Translations under genes and position numbers: made by a program
Source: Cyanobacteria bacterium UBA11153
GTDB lineage: Bacteria; Cyanobacteriota; Cyanobacteriia; Cyanobacteriales; Coleofasciculaceae
DNA length: 13,555 nucleotides
Direction of reading: 5' to 3'
Assembly: GCA_003511885.1 (NCBI GenBank)
Contig: DOIX01000291.1
Location: forward strand, 7,454-21,008
Notes under the pieces: generated by a model
Database searches by the model: none
Seen by the model: the letters and a program-made list of their open reading frames with translations, nothing else
Told to the model about the DNA's origin: nothing
In this document: positions 1 through 6,462 of the stretch, piece after piece
Numbering within the stretch: the first letter of the stretch is position 1
Layout: each line of letters starts with the position of its first letter

Positions 1-5
1 TTCTT

Positions 6-40
6 CCCTAGCCCCTAGCCCCTAGCCCCTAGTCCCTCGC
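6..40. repeat. Tandem heptamer array, CCCTAGC family
   Basis: Five consecutive 7-nt units: CCCTAGC three times, then CCCTAGT and CCCTCGC. The array is followed at once by TATAACTG, so its right edge reads CGCTATA. It matches the STRR class of cyanobacterial heptanucleotide repeats. It may extend left of the window. Confidence 0.85.
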
Positions 41-636
41 TATAACTGTTTAACGACTTGCTTAATTAATGTACAAGATATACCAGACAAAGCTTTCAAG
101 CATTTTTTCCTCACCATAGTTGGATAGAAGTTAATATAGTAACCGCTAGATCGGTATTTACAGCTATAATGTTATGAATAGACATCTCCCAGAAATAATC
201 TGAAACCCTTATCCTGTCTAGATGAAAACCTAATTTATGGAAAAATCTAATAGAGGTTTGAGAGCTTAATGAATTAATGGTTTGCTTTCTATCAAATAAC
301 TGTTAACTGTCAAGGGCGATAACTCTTCTGTGAAGGTTCCCAGTCCCAGATGTCCCCATCCCGAATTCAGGGTTTTTCCCTCACCCCTCACCCCTTTCCC
401 CTCAAAAAAAAATCATTTACATAACTTAATAAATGAGCGATGGCTGAAAGTGCTTTAACTTCGTTAAATTTATTAAAAAAGATTCTCAATTATTGACGAG
501 ATTGCGTCATTTCAGCGATCGTGGTAGAATAATCCAAAGGAGAGCTAATAACCTCGTGCAGCTTTTATACACTATCGTGATTCAATTCAATATTTTCTAG
601 TCTGTAATTCCCTTATCAGAATTTATCCAATTTTTT
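41..636. other. Non-coding gap with degenerate heptamers
   Basis: About 600 bases without a credible gene on either strand. It holds two TAACTGT heptamers (297-310), a degenerate pyrimidine heptamer run (378-405), and an isolated CGATCG core near 514. An 18-codon frame from 439 has no ribosome binding site and looks accidental. No promoter was clear enough to call. Confidence 0.6.
378..405. repeat. Degenerate heptamer array, CCCTCAC family
   Basis: Four 7-nt units in register: CCCTCAC twice, then CCCTTTC and CCCTCAA, leading into a run of A. The period matches the other arrays in this window, but the unit sequence differs. Confidence 0.65.
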
Positions 637-671
637 AGTAAAAATAGCTCTCCAGAAGAGCCATTTTTACT
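637..671 (-). terminator. Intrinsic terminator, probably bidirectional
   Basis: Arms at 637-651 and 657-671 pair over 15 positions with one mismatch around a 5-nt loop. Read on the minus strand, the core is GGCTCT, loop, AGAGCT followed by ATTTTT, so it lies about 20 nt past the stop codon of the exported-protein gene and fits its terminator. The A/T part of the stem also gives a T-run on the plus strand. Confidence 0.8.
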
Positions 672-689
672 AAAGTTGGTAGTTATCGA

Positions 690-1175
690 TTAATCCAACT
701 TAATTTTCCCCAAACTGGCATCTTCAGCATCTAAAGCTCTTAAAACTTCTTGAATTTGCTGTGACGAAACTCTTTCTTCCATAGATGTCCAACAATGGCC
801 TTCACTGTTATTGAAAAATGTCTGACTCCGTAACTGACGTAAGGCATTCATACAGGAAGAACAATCGCAACCAAAAAGAGTAACGGCAGCATCGCTTTCA
901 GCCGCAGTAAAATCAATAAATTCATCATCGCCCCCAATATCACTTGAGGCAATCAAAGTACCTTGATTAAGGTTATGTATTCTGAAAGATTTTAGCTTGG
1001 GTGTGGTGGGGACATCGCAGGAAACTTGACTGGTAGCTGTGGGACTAGAGTTAGCAATAATATTCACACCCATCCCTTCAGTTGCAGATGCCCGATTAGC
1101 GAATAAAGCGATGGTTAGCATTGAAGTTGCCAATGGCAGAATACTTGCCAGACTCAATAAAATTTTGTACTGCAT
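690..1175 (-). CDS. Exported hypothetical protein with CxCxxC cluster
   Basis: I do not recognise the family. The 161-residue product starts with a typical signal peptide: MQYK, a hydrophobic stretch to about residue 25, and an AxA-type cleavage site near residues 29-31 (NRASA). The mature part has Cys53, a tight cluster Cys103/Cys105/Cys108 (CDCSSC) and Cys128, suggesting disulfides or metal binding outside the cytoplasm. There is no CxxCH, so haem attachment is unlikely. The start at 1175 is chosen because AAGGAG lies 9 nt upstream and the signal peptide begins there; the frame stays open 40 codons further (to 1295), but that extension runs into a heptamer array and is unlikely to be translated. 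It lies 206 nt downstream of the response regulator on the same strand and ends just before a strong hairpin terminator. Cotranscription with the regulator is possible but unproven. Confidence 0.75.
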   Translation of the reverse strand: MQYKILLSLASILPLATSMLTIALFANRASATEGMGVNIIANSSPTATSQVSCDVPTTPKLKSFRIHNLNQGTLIASSDIGGDDEFIDFTAAESDAAVTLFGCDCSSCMNALRQLRSQTFFNNSEGHCWTSMEERVSSQQIQEVLRALDAEDASLGKIKLD

Positions 1176-1292
1176 TAGGAGGCACTCCTTAAGCTGAATG
1201 AACTTCATCACCCGATTGTAAACAATGATTCTCTGTTTTAGCAAATATTCTCTATCCTCAGTGAACGGTTTGATTGCCATGGCTATAATTGC

Positions 1293-1320
1293 CAACTGTC
1301 AACTGTCCACTGTCAACAGC
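1293..1320. repeat. Heptamer array, CAACTGT family
   Basis: Units CAACTGT, CAACTGT, CCACTGT and CAACAGC in perfect 7-nt register, followed by TATATCC, so the edge reads AGCTATAT. It lies 61 nt past the response-regulator stop codon. In the direction of transcription it reads as ACAGTTG, the stop-rich strand. Confidence 0.85.
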
Positions 1321-1381
1321 TATATCCGATCGTTAAATTTGATACCGAAGCTTCCCTAAACAGGGGGGAAAGTATGGGATT

Positions 1382-2008
1382 TTAGTTGGAATTAGCCCAA
1401 ATTGCGGCTTGAGTGCGATCGCGCAAGTTTAATCTACTTAAAATATTGGTAACGTGGTTTTTTACTGTCTTCTCGGAAATATATAGTGTCTGGGCAATTT
1501 CTCTGTTACTCGCTCCTTTCGCAATTAACTGTAAAATTTCCTGTTCTCTCGGTGTTAATTGTTCCCAACCTTCAGGACGATTGGTTAGCGGTGCGGGAAT
1601 TTGGGCGATGATTTTTTTGCCGATCCCGGGACTTAATTGAGTATAACCTTTATGTACGGTACGAATTGCTTGGGCTAATTCTTCTGGTGGCGTATCTTTG
1701 AGTAAATATCCGACTGCGCCGTATTGTAATGCTTGAGTCACGTATTCATTATCGTCAAATGTGGTTAATACTAAAACTTTGGTTTGGGGAAAGCGTTGGC
1801 TTATTTCTCTAGTTGCGGCAACTCCGTCCATAATCGGCATCCGAATATCCATTAGTACGATATCTGGTTGTAATGTTTCTACCTGATGGATTGCTATTTC
1901 TCCATTATCGGCTTCTCCTATGATTTGGAAATCTGGTTCAAAATTTAATAGGGCTTTTAAGCCACGGCGGATTAGGCTTTGATCGTCAACTAGTAAAATT
2001 TTAATCAT
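1382..2008 (-). CDS. NarL/FixJ-family response regulator
   Basis: Cytoplasmic two-component transcription factor of 208 residues, the usual length for the family. The receiver domain (about 1-120) shows the acidic pocket Asp8/Asp9, phosphoacceptor Asp54 in LMDIRMP, the switch Thr82 and Lys104 in YLLKD. The C-terminal LuxR-type helix-turn-helix (about 148-205) begins LTPREQEIL and contains the recognition region SEKTVKNHV. The start at 2008 fits because the receiver begins directly with MIKILLVDD; no Shine-Dalgarno is visible and the leader is TTGCTATATG. It lies 171 nt downstream of the DesK/NarX-type kinase on the same strand, and this kinase class normally phosphorylates NarL-type regulators, so the two are inferred to be a pair. 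Target genes are unknown; the divergent Spy-like gene is a candidate. Confidence 0.96.
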   Translation of the reverse strand: MIKILLVDDQSLIRRGLKALLNFEPDFQIIGEADNGEIAIHQVETLQPDIVLMDIRMPIMDGVAATREISQRFPQTKVLVLTTFDDNEYVTQALQYGAVGYLLKDTPPEELAQAIRTVHKGYTQLSPGIGKKIIAQIPAPLTNRPEGWEQLTPREQEILQLIAKGASNREIAQTLYISEKTVKNHVTNILSRLNLRDRTQAAIWANSN

Positions 2009-2014
2009 ATAGCA

Positions 2015-2028
2015 AGGGACTAGGGGCT
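2015..2028. repeat. Two heptamers, CCCTAG family, at regulator start
   Basis: AGGGACT and AGGGGCT in tandem, separated from the response-regulator ATG by ATATAGCA. On the minus strand this reads AGCCCCT, AGTCCCT, TGCTATATG. The same AGTCCCT-plus-GCTATA edge occurs at 31-44 near the left end of the window. Confidence 0.6.
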
Positions 2029-2083
2029 ATTGGCTCAAGCAGAAAGCTATCAAATCAATGGCTTGAGGAATTGAGAATGTCTT

Positions 2084-2099
2084 AACCGCCCTGGCGGTT
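2084..2099. repeat. Short GC-rich palindrome
   Basis: AACCGCC and GGCGGTT form a perfect inverted repeat around CT. It sits in the spacer between kinase and regulator genes. The adjacent sequence gives no clean T-run in the minus-strand transcript, so it is not called a terminator. Confidence 0.5.
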
Positions 2100-2110
2100 G
2101 CTAGAATTTT

Positions 2111-2152
2111 TAATTGCTAATTGCTAATTGCTAATTGCTAATTGCTAATTGC
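2111..2152. repeat. Heptamer array, TAATTGC x6
   Basis: Six identical TAATTGC units with no interruption. This third heptamer sequence lies between the histidine kinase and response regulator genes, directly next to a 38-nt hairpin that covers the kinase stop codon. Identical units suggest recent expansion. Confidence 0.9.
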
Positions 2153-2155
2153 CTT

Positions 2156-2193
2156 TACCAAGACTCTAGCGGCTAGCAGCTAGAGCCTTGGTA
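2156..2193 (-). promoter_or_regulatory. Hairpin overlapping kinase stop codon
   Basis: Arms at 2156-2170 and 2179-2193 pair over 15 positions with one mismatch, around an 8-nt loop. The right arm includes the stop codon of the kinase gene (2180-2182). On the minus strand no U-run follows, so it is better read as an mRNA stability, processing or coupling structure than as a standard terminator. This is inference from structure only. Confidence 0.5.
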
Positions 2194-3382
2194 AGGGAAA
2201 ATGAGCGATAATTCGGCAACCTTGTGCGGGTGCAGTTACTATTTTAAATTTACCACCTAATGCTTCAGTACGTTCCCGCATTCCCTGTATGCCAAAACCA
2301 GTTGTGTTTCGATCGGGATTAAATCCTCTACCATTATCTTGGACAATCAGATGTAAGTCTGTTTTGCCTTCTACTGTAATGGAAACTTCCGTTGCTGTGG
2401 CATATTTACATATATTAGTCAGAGATTCCTGAACAATCCGATAAACTGCTGTTTTGATTTCTGTAGGAATTTGGTGTGGTAAATCTAGAGCATAATGAGG
2501 CAGAATACCTGTAGATTTAGAGAATTCATTAGCCAAAGACGCGATCGCAATTTCTAATGACTGTCCTCGCCAAGGCTCGCTACGCAAGCTAGCTACAGAT
2601 TGACGTACTTCCTTCAGGGCAGTTGCCCCTAGTTGTTTGGCTTCTAAAATAAATTCTTTGGCTTCAGTAGGGTTGGTGTCTAACAATTTCAATGCGGCTT
2701 CTAAGTGCAGGTTAAATACTGTTAGTGAATGTCCTAAAGAATCATGGATTTCGCGGGCAATCCGGTTTCTTTCTTGGAGGGTAGCAATATCTTCAACTCG
2801 TAAGGCATATTGACGAAGTTGGGCGTTAACCTGTGCTAACTCTTCCCGACTTTCTCTTTCTGAGAGTACGGCATCCACTAATAACTGTAAAAAAACTACC
2901 ACTAAGCCAAATAATACAGTAGAACTGACAAATATAAATATAAATCGCTCTGGTGGTAAAAACCTTATCCCCATTGACCTCGGCATATTCTGAATCCTAT
3001 ATGACTCGGAGACAACAAACAATAGAAAGGCAAATAAGGTGATAATTAAGCGACTATTGCCCTTAAAAATAAAACAATTACGGATTACAAAAATAATAAT
3101 CAGTAAAGGTGCTATCCGAATACCTCCCCATATAGATGATACGAGAATGAATCCAATCTCTAATCCGGTATAAATTATCTTGTCGATAGACTTGTCTTTA
3201 GGTATTTCTAGACCAATGACACCAAATAAAGCCAGACAAATAAAGTTTACTAAGGGTTGCCTAGGATATGGAGGCAATTGCCACGTCACCAATTCAATCA
3301 AAGCGACAATACCCAGGATAATCCACTCCAGATAGAGCAGAAATTTAATCGGATGATTGCGAAGATGAATAAATTCGCTCAT
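2180..3382 (-). CDS. DesK/NarX-class membrane sensor histidine kinase
   Basis: Sensor kinase of 400 residues. The N-terminal half (about 14-168) has five or six hydrophobic membrane segments with little extracytoplasmic sequence, as in DesK-like sensors of membrane state. A short coiled coil (about 172-200) leads to the HisKA_3 dimerisation domain with His213 in EIHDSLGHSL. The ATPase domain follows, with Asn323 in the N-box (QESLTNICKYA), DNGRGF at 349-354 and GFGIQGM at 362-368. The start at 3382 is chosen because the frame further upstream (to 3457) only translates a heptamer array into a QLSTIHC-like peptide. No Shine-Dalgarno is seen; the array lies 7 nt upstream of ATG. It is followed by its likely partner regulator and faces a Spy-like gene. 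The ligand is not predictable from sequence. Confidence 0.93.
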   Translation of the reverse strand: MSEFIHLRNHPIKFLLYLEWIILGIVALIELVTWQLPPYPRQPLVNFICLALFGVIGLEIPKDKSIDKIIYTGLEIGFILVSSIWGGIRIAPLLIIIFVIRNCFIFKGNSRLIITLFAFLLFVVSESYRIQNMPRSMGIRFLPPERFIFIFVSSTVLFGLVVVFLQLLVDAVLSERESREELAQVNAQLRQYALRVEDIATLQERNRIAREIHDSLGHSLTVFNLHLEAALKLLDTNPTEAKEFILEAKQLGATALKEVRQSVASLRSEPWRGQSLEIAIASLANEFSKSTGILPHYALDLPHQIPTEIKTAVYRIVQESLTNICKYATATEVSITVEGKTDLHLIVQDNGRGFNPDRNTTGFGIQGMRERTEALGGKFKIVTAPAQGCRIIAHFPLPRL

Positions 3383-3389
3383 AATATAG

Positions 3390-3431
3390 CAGTGGATAGT
3401 GGACAATTGACAATGGACAATTGACAGTGGA
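3390..3431. repeat. Heptamer array in kinase leader
   Basis: Six exact 7-nt units on the plus strand: CAGTGGA, TAGTGGA, CAATTGA, CAATGGA, CAATTGA, CAGTGGA. In the direction of the kinase gene they read TCCACTG-like and end CTGCTATATT before ATG. In this orientation the array contains no stop codon in the kinase frame. Confidence 0.9.
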
Positions 3432-3609
3432 CTCTCTACCAGCGGGATCGATCGCAAAGAAGTACAATCTAAAATACCAAATCCCCCATGACTTAGTTAT
3501 AGGACTAAAGTCCCAGATAAAATTAGGTCTTTCGTCTCATGGAATTTAATCGGTAGTTTTTATAAGATAGAAGCATCGAACCAGAACTGACATAGTAAAG
3601 GATAACACC
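3432..3609. promoter_or_regulatory. Divergent promoter region, kinase / Spy-like gene
   Basis: The 178 nt between the kinase-leader array and the Spy-like gene must hold promoters for both. GGACTAAAGTCC at 3502-3513 has 5-bp inverted arms. TATAAG at 3561-3566 is a possible -10 for the Spy-like gene, without a convincing -35. AAAGGA at 3597-3602, 7 nt before ATG, is a good ribosome binding site. Confidence 0.4.
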
Positions 3610-4062
3610 ATGAAAATCAAGCTTCTGCCTTTAGTCGCAGGTATTGCCACACTCTCTATCGCCACCGCACCATTCATCCTAAATGCTCAAAAATCTAACG
3701 CATTACCACCAGAAGGACATCCAGGTTTAGCTGAACTTAATCTTACCCCGGAACAACAGTCTAAATTAGATCAAATGCGGGATAATGTTGACTCACAGAT
3801 TGAAGGAATTTTATCCCCTCAACAACAGCAACGTTTCCAGAGAGTGAGAGAGCTTCGCCAAGAGCTACGACAAGAAATGGAAGCCCTTAACCTCACAGAG
3901 GATCAAAAAGAACAAATGCACTCCATCATGAGAGCAAACCGAGACCAAATGGCTGATATCCTAACTGATGAACAGAAGCAAAAACTCCGTGAAGGAATGC
4001 GAGGAAGAATGGGTGAAGGACGTGGAATGAGAGAAGGCGGACAAAGAATGAGAAATCAATAA
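3610..4062 (+). CDS. Spy/CpxP-like LTxxQ periplasmic protein
   Basis: Small exported protein of 150 residues. A signal peptide covers about residues 1-31 (MKIK, hydrophobic core, cleavage near SNA). The mature part is highly charged and helical with repeated LTxxQ-type motifs: LTPEQQ (45-50), LSPQQQ, LTEDQK and LTDEQK. The tail is rich in Gly, Arg and Met (GMRGRMGEGRGMREGG). Spy and CpxP of enterobacteria carry paired LTxxQ motifs and act in the periplasm as chaperone or stress-signalling adaptor; membership of this superfamily is supported, the exact role is inferred. ATG at 3610 has AAAGGA 7 nt upstream. The gene is transcribed away from the DesK/NarX-type kinase, so it may be its target or modulator. 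The Met/Arg-rich tail might bind metal or RNA/nucleoid-like polyanions, but that is speculation. Confidence 0.88.
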   Translation: MKIKLLPLVAGIATLSIATAPFILNAQKSNALPPEGHPGLAELNLTPEQQSKLDQMRDNVDSQIEGILSPQQQQRFQRVRELRQELRQEMEALNLTEDQKEQMHSIMRANRDQMADILTDEQKQKLREGMRGRMGEGRGMREGGQRMRNQ

Positions 4063-4080
4063 GGTTAACTCAAAATTCAA

Positions 4081-4097
4081 AAATAGTCTCCCTATTT
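4081..4097 (+). terminator. Weak A/T hairpin after Spy-like gene
   Basis: AAATAG and CTATTT pair around a 5-nt loop 18 nt past the stop codon, followed by only a short pyrimidine stretch. It is weak and could be chance in A/T-rich DNA. Confidence 0.2.
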
Positions 4098-4126
4098 CTT
4101 AGTCCAGAAATAACTCATCAGTCTTT

Positions 4127-4170
4127 TCTTTGCGTATCTTTGCGCTAACCTTTGCGCACCTTGGCGTTAA
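4127..4170. repeat. Degenerate CTTTGCG direct repeats
   Basis: Four variants of CTTTGCG/CTTGGCG follow each other (TCTTTGCGTA, TCTTTGCGCT, CCTTTGCGCA, CCTTGGCGTT). This is a degenerate dispersed repeat of a kind common between cyanobacterial genes. It shows no coding potential. Confidence 0.6.
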
Positions 4171-4177
4171 AAAAAGT

Positions 4178-4265
4178 AGGACTTACGCAGTCACGCTACC
4201 AATAGTGGATGGTGCGTTAGCTTTCCCATAATGCACCCTACAGATAGACGCTTTCCGTAAGTCCT
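4178..4265. mobile_element. MITE-like 88-bp inverted-repeat element
   Basis: Perfect 10-bp terminal inverted repeats AGGACTTACG (4178-4187) and CGTAAGTCCT (4256-4265) flank 68 bp. The interior contains GGTGCGTTAGC and ATGCACCCTAC, itself partly palindromic. The interior, read on the minus strand, is clearly related to the duplicated repeat at 6099-6224. No transposase is present. The element is non-autonomous and belongs to a dispersed family. Target-site duplication was not evident. Confidence 0.65.
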
Positions 4266-4331
4266 GAAAAGATTATGTTCTGAACAACTACAGGCTATAA
4301 GTGGGGTAGGTTTAGCTGAATTATCAATGAG

Positions 4332-4937
4332 TTGCCAAATTTATTCCCTAAACCCGCCCCGACAAAATCCTACCCTTCTCAAACCAAACAGTACACACTC
4401 CCCATTAGCTTCTCAAAAATGCAAGGAACAAACAAAGAATTTCCTCATGTAGAAACATTTCTGAATCTGGTAGACAAAATCGGTGAAAACTTCAACTTAA
4501 ACATACCACCAATAGTAGAGATTGAAAAATTGCTATCGCTACCTCCAAACACCCTAGGCCGCACCTTAGCAGAATTCCTCCAATCTCACCAACTCAAACC
4601 CCTCATTACTGGTCCTCGTCGCAAACAACTACACGATAGCGTCCATGTTCTCACAGGTTACCATGTTGACCCCATCGGTGAAGCAGAAGTACAAGCATTT
4701 TTACTAGGTTCAAAACTCCATATCTTCCATATTATCTTAGGCTTAGGATTATTAGGAATGATTGCCAAACAGGTAACAAAGGCTGGGATTAACCAATCGC
4801 CATATCAGATTTGGCAAAGATTATATCGGGCTTACCACCGAGGCAATAAAGCCCAATTTGACATTGATACATGGCAGCCAGAATTACAATGGAATTTACC
4901 ATTAACCGCCGTGCGATCGCAATTTAATATTTCCTAA
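4332..4937 (+). CDS. Coq4-like protein (HDxxHx11E)
   Basis: Product of up to 201 residues resembling the COQ4 family. The core LGRTLAEFL...HDSVHVLTGY...GEAEVQAF carries the family metal-binding signature HDxxH(x11)E: His101, Asp102, His105 and Glu117, all intact. A hydrophobic helix follows (about 129-147). In eukaryotes Coq4 is needed for ubiquinone synthesis and has been linked to removal of the C1 carboxyl of the ring. Cyanobacteria make plastoquinone, so the substrate here is open. The start is uncertain: 4332 is a TTG without a clear ribosome binding site and follows an in-frame stop at 4317-4319. ATG at 4419 would give 172 residues and keeps the whole core. The nearby ATG at 4327 is out of frame. 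It stands alone between a MITE-like element and heptamer arrays, with no quinone gene in view. Confidence 0.8.
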   Translation: MPNLFPKPAPTKSYPSQTKQYTLPISFSKMQGTNKEFPHVETFLNLVDKIGENFNLNIPPIVEIEKLLSLPPNTLGRTLAEFLQSHQLKPLITGPRRKQLHDSVHVLTGYHVDPIGEAEVQAFLLGSKLHIFHIILGLGLLGMIAKQVTKAGINQSPYQIWQRLYRAYHRGNKAQFDIDTWQPELQWNLPLTAVRSQFNIS

Positions 4938-4938
4938 T

Positions 4939-4966
4939 GAATAGGGAATAGGGAATGGAGAATGAA
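4939..4966. repeat. Heptamer array, GAATAGG family
   Basis: Units GAATAGG, GAATAGG, GAATGGA and GAATGAA begin one base after the Coq4-like stop codon. This is another heptamer sequence with period 7, placed directly at a gene end. Confidence 0.7.
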
Positions 4967-5022
4967 GACTAGGCATTAACAACTATAGAAATCCTCAATC
5001 AGTTGCGGTCATTTTCTCCGTC

Positions 5023-5082
5023 GCAATCCTTACTATAGCTAGGTTTCAAGCCTCTCACTTGTTACCACTCATTTAGGATTGC
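5023..5082. repeat. 60-bp inverted-repeat element beside heptamer array
   Basis: GCAATCCT (5023-5030) and AGGATTGC (5075-5082) form 8-bp inverted ends around 44 bp. The right end continues as TATAT directly into the heptamer array. It may be a small dispersed cyanobacterial repeat. Confidence 0.4.
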
Positions 5083-5087
5083 TATAT

Positions 5088-5164
5088 CAACTGTCAACTG
5101 TCAACTGTCAACTATCAACTGTCAACTATCAACTGTCAACTGTCAACTATCAACCGTCAACTAT
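5088..5164. repeat. Heptamer array x11, CAACTGT family
   Basis: Eleven uninterrupted units of CAACTGT, CAACTAT or CAACCGT. The last unit contains CTA at 5161-5163, which is the TAG stop codon of the SGNH hydrolase on the opposite strand. Read with that gene, the array is of the ACAGTTG orientation. Confidence 0.95.
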
Positions 5165-6006
5165 TCATTACCCACATAAATATTTTGAATATCCTCATCC
5201 GGAATCCCCAAACCCAGCAAAATACTATAAGCGACAATTCTATTGCCCATCTTATTCAAATGTACCCCATCATAAGTAACCACATTTTGCGCCCTTCCCC
5301 CATGTTTTTGGTATACATTGATAACTTCCGTCAATGATATGTTGAGATTAATGAACAAACAATTATTTTGACTAGCCACTTCCTCCATTGTTTGGATATA
5401 CTGGGTAAGTCGGCGATTCTCTAGATTATCTGGGTGTTCATAAATCGGCGTGGGAGATAATAAAACCACCCGAATCCCTGCCTTTTGTGCCGCGAGAACC
5501 ATATCAATAAGTTTCTCGCGGTATACTGGCAGAGTTACGCCTCCTGGCAAATTTCCCAGTGGGTGGCTTTTTCCATTTTTCAAATCCTGAAATCCGTGCC
5601 ATACATCATTGACACCCACATTGATTGTAACTAAGTCTGGTTTTTGAGCGATAACATCCCGTTGAAAACGCGCCGCCATATCGGTAGACTTGTGTCCAGA
5701 AATGCCTGCATTAATAATTGCGATGGCGCGCTCTGGATATAGAGTATTAAGATAAGCTTGTACCAACCAAACATAACCTCCCGGTTTTCCACCTTGTTGC
5801 GTAATACTATCGCCCAGCATCACAATTCGTTTCGTATCTTTCAATATAGGAGGCGGCTCGTGAGATGATATGACTTTTGTAGGAATTGGTGTTTCAGTAT
5901 CGCCAATAACTCTCCCCCACTTAGATGAAGATAACTTCAGGAAAATAGCACCAGCCACAATTGTTACTGTTACAGCTATTGCCACTTTAACTAAAATTTG
6001 ATTCAT
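5161..6006 (-). CDS. Membrane-anchored SGNH/GDSL hydrolase
   Basis: Esterase/lipase-type hydrolase of 281 residues. An N-terminal hydrophobic helix (about 5-25) anchors or exports it, followed by a Pro/Ser linker to about residue 57. The SGNH blocks are all present: GDSIT (65-69, nucleophile Ser67), block II NAGISGH with Gly101, block III GVND with Asn133, and block V DGVHLN with Asp246 and His249. This gives a complete catalytic triad and oxyanion hole, so it should be active, probably on esters of cell-envelope glycans or lipids outside the cytoplasm. The substrate is not predictable. No clear Shine-Dalgarno precedes ATG at 6006. The stop codon lies inside a heptamer array, so the last residue or residues may have been set by repeat insertion or growth. 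It lies 552 nt downstream of the WD40 kinase, too far to assume an operon. Confidence 0.94.
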   Translation of the reverse strand: MNQILVKVAIAVTVTIVAGAIFLKLSSSKWGRVIGDTETPIPTKVISSHEPPPILKDTKRIVMLGDSITQQGGKPGGYVWLVQAYLNTLYPERAIAIINAGISGHKSTDMAARFQRDVIAQKPDLVTINVGVNDVWHGFQDLKNGKSHPLGNLPGGVTLPVYREKLIDMVLAAQKAGIRVVLLSPTPIYEHPDNLENRRLTQYIQTMEEVASQNNCLFINLNISLTEVINVYQKHGGRAQNVVTYDGVHLNKMGNRIVAYSILLGLGIPDEDIQNIYVGNE

Positions 6007-6462
6007 TGGTAATTCAGAATGTAGAGATTTAGTGAAATTAAGGCAAAAATATTTATTGCAGTAAGTTTCAATTAAGATTTTACCTCAACAGTACCCACAC
6101 AAAACCTTTCTCTGTAGAGTGCGTTATGCTCAAGCTAACACACCATCCCCATCATAACAAGACATAAACAAAACCTTTCTCTGTAGGATGCGTTATGCCA
6201 AGGCTAACACACCATCTCCATTATTAGTAATGTTACCAGATAAATCCCGATCGATCGCGATAATCCACCAGTAGTTTTAACCACTATCTTACAGCTAAAG
6301 TCCGTTGAAACTCATAACTTGCACCAATGTCAGTAAGCTAGAAAACCCGCCGGAGAATTAATTATACGGCTAATAGCCAAAGTCCATTTTAATGGACTGG
6401 AATATAAAAATAGCCAAAAAATTAAAAATTCTGTTCTTTTTAGTTGACTTGAGAGGTGTGAG
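6007..6462. other. Non-coding gap with repeats
   Basis: About 450 bases without a gene. It contains the duplicated 57-bp repeat (6099-6224), a CGATCGATCGCG cluster near 6249, and a perfect-arm palindrome AGTCCATT/AATGGACT at 6381-6398. TTGACT at 6444-6449 could be a -35 element for the short transcript proposed at 6463-6536, but no good -10 lies at standard spacing. Confidence 0.5.
6099..6224. repeat. Duplicated 57-bp repeat, period 69
   Basis: Copies at 6099-6155 and 6168-6224 match at 50 of 57 positions by eye. Each has GTGCGTTATG or ATGCGTTATG and GCTAACACACCAT, which can fold back. The same core, inverted, forms the inside of the element at 4178-4265. This is a dispersed family with at least three copies here. 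Confidence 0.8.

Noticed and set aside
439..495. 18-codon frame MAESALTS in the left gap
   Set aside because: No ribosome binding site, no terminator after it, and length easily reached by chance.
840..875. CDCSSC of the exported protein as haem c attachment
   Set aside because: The motif lacks the required CxxCH histidine; Met follows the last Cys.
1360..1376. Hairpin-like CTTCCC/GGGAAAG after the response regulator as terminator
   Set aside because: Arms are short and mismatched and there is no T-run in the minus-strand direction.
3383..3457. 25-codon N-terminal extension of the membrane histidine kinase
   Set aside because: It translates the leader heptamer array (IVHCQLSTIHC). The conserved-type start MSEF at 3382 is preferred.
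4327..4450. ATG at 4327 as start of the Coq4-like gene
   Set aside because: It is out of frame and meets a stop after about 41 codons; no frameshift evidence beyond that.
5079..5279. 66-codon plus-strand frame reading YQLSTVNCQLSTVN
   Set aside because: It is the CAACTGT array translated, then runs antisense through the SGNH hydrolase. The heptamer is open in all frames, so the long frame has no coding meaning.
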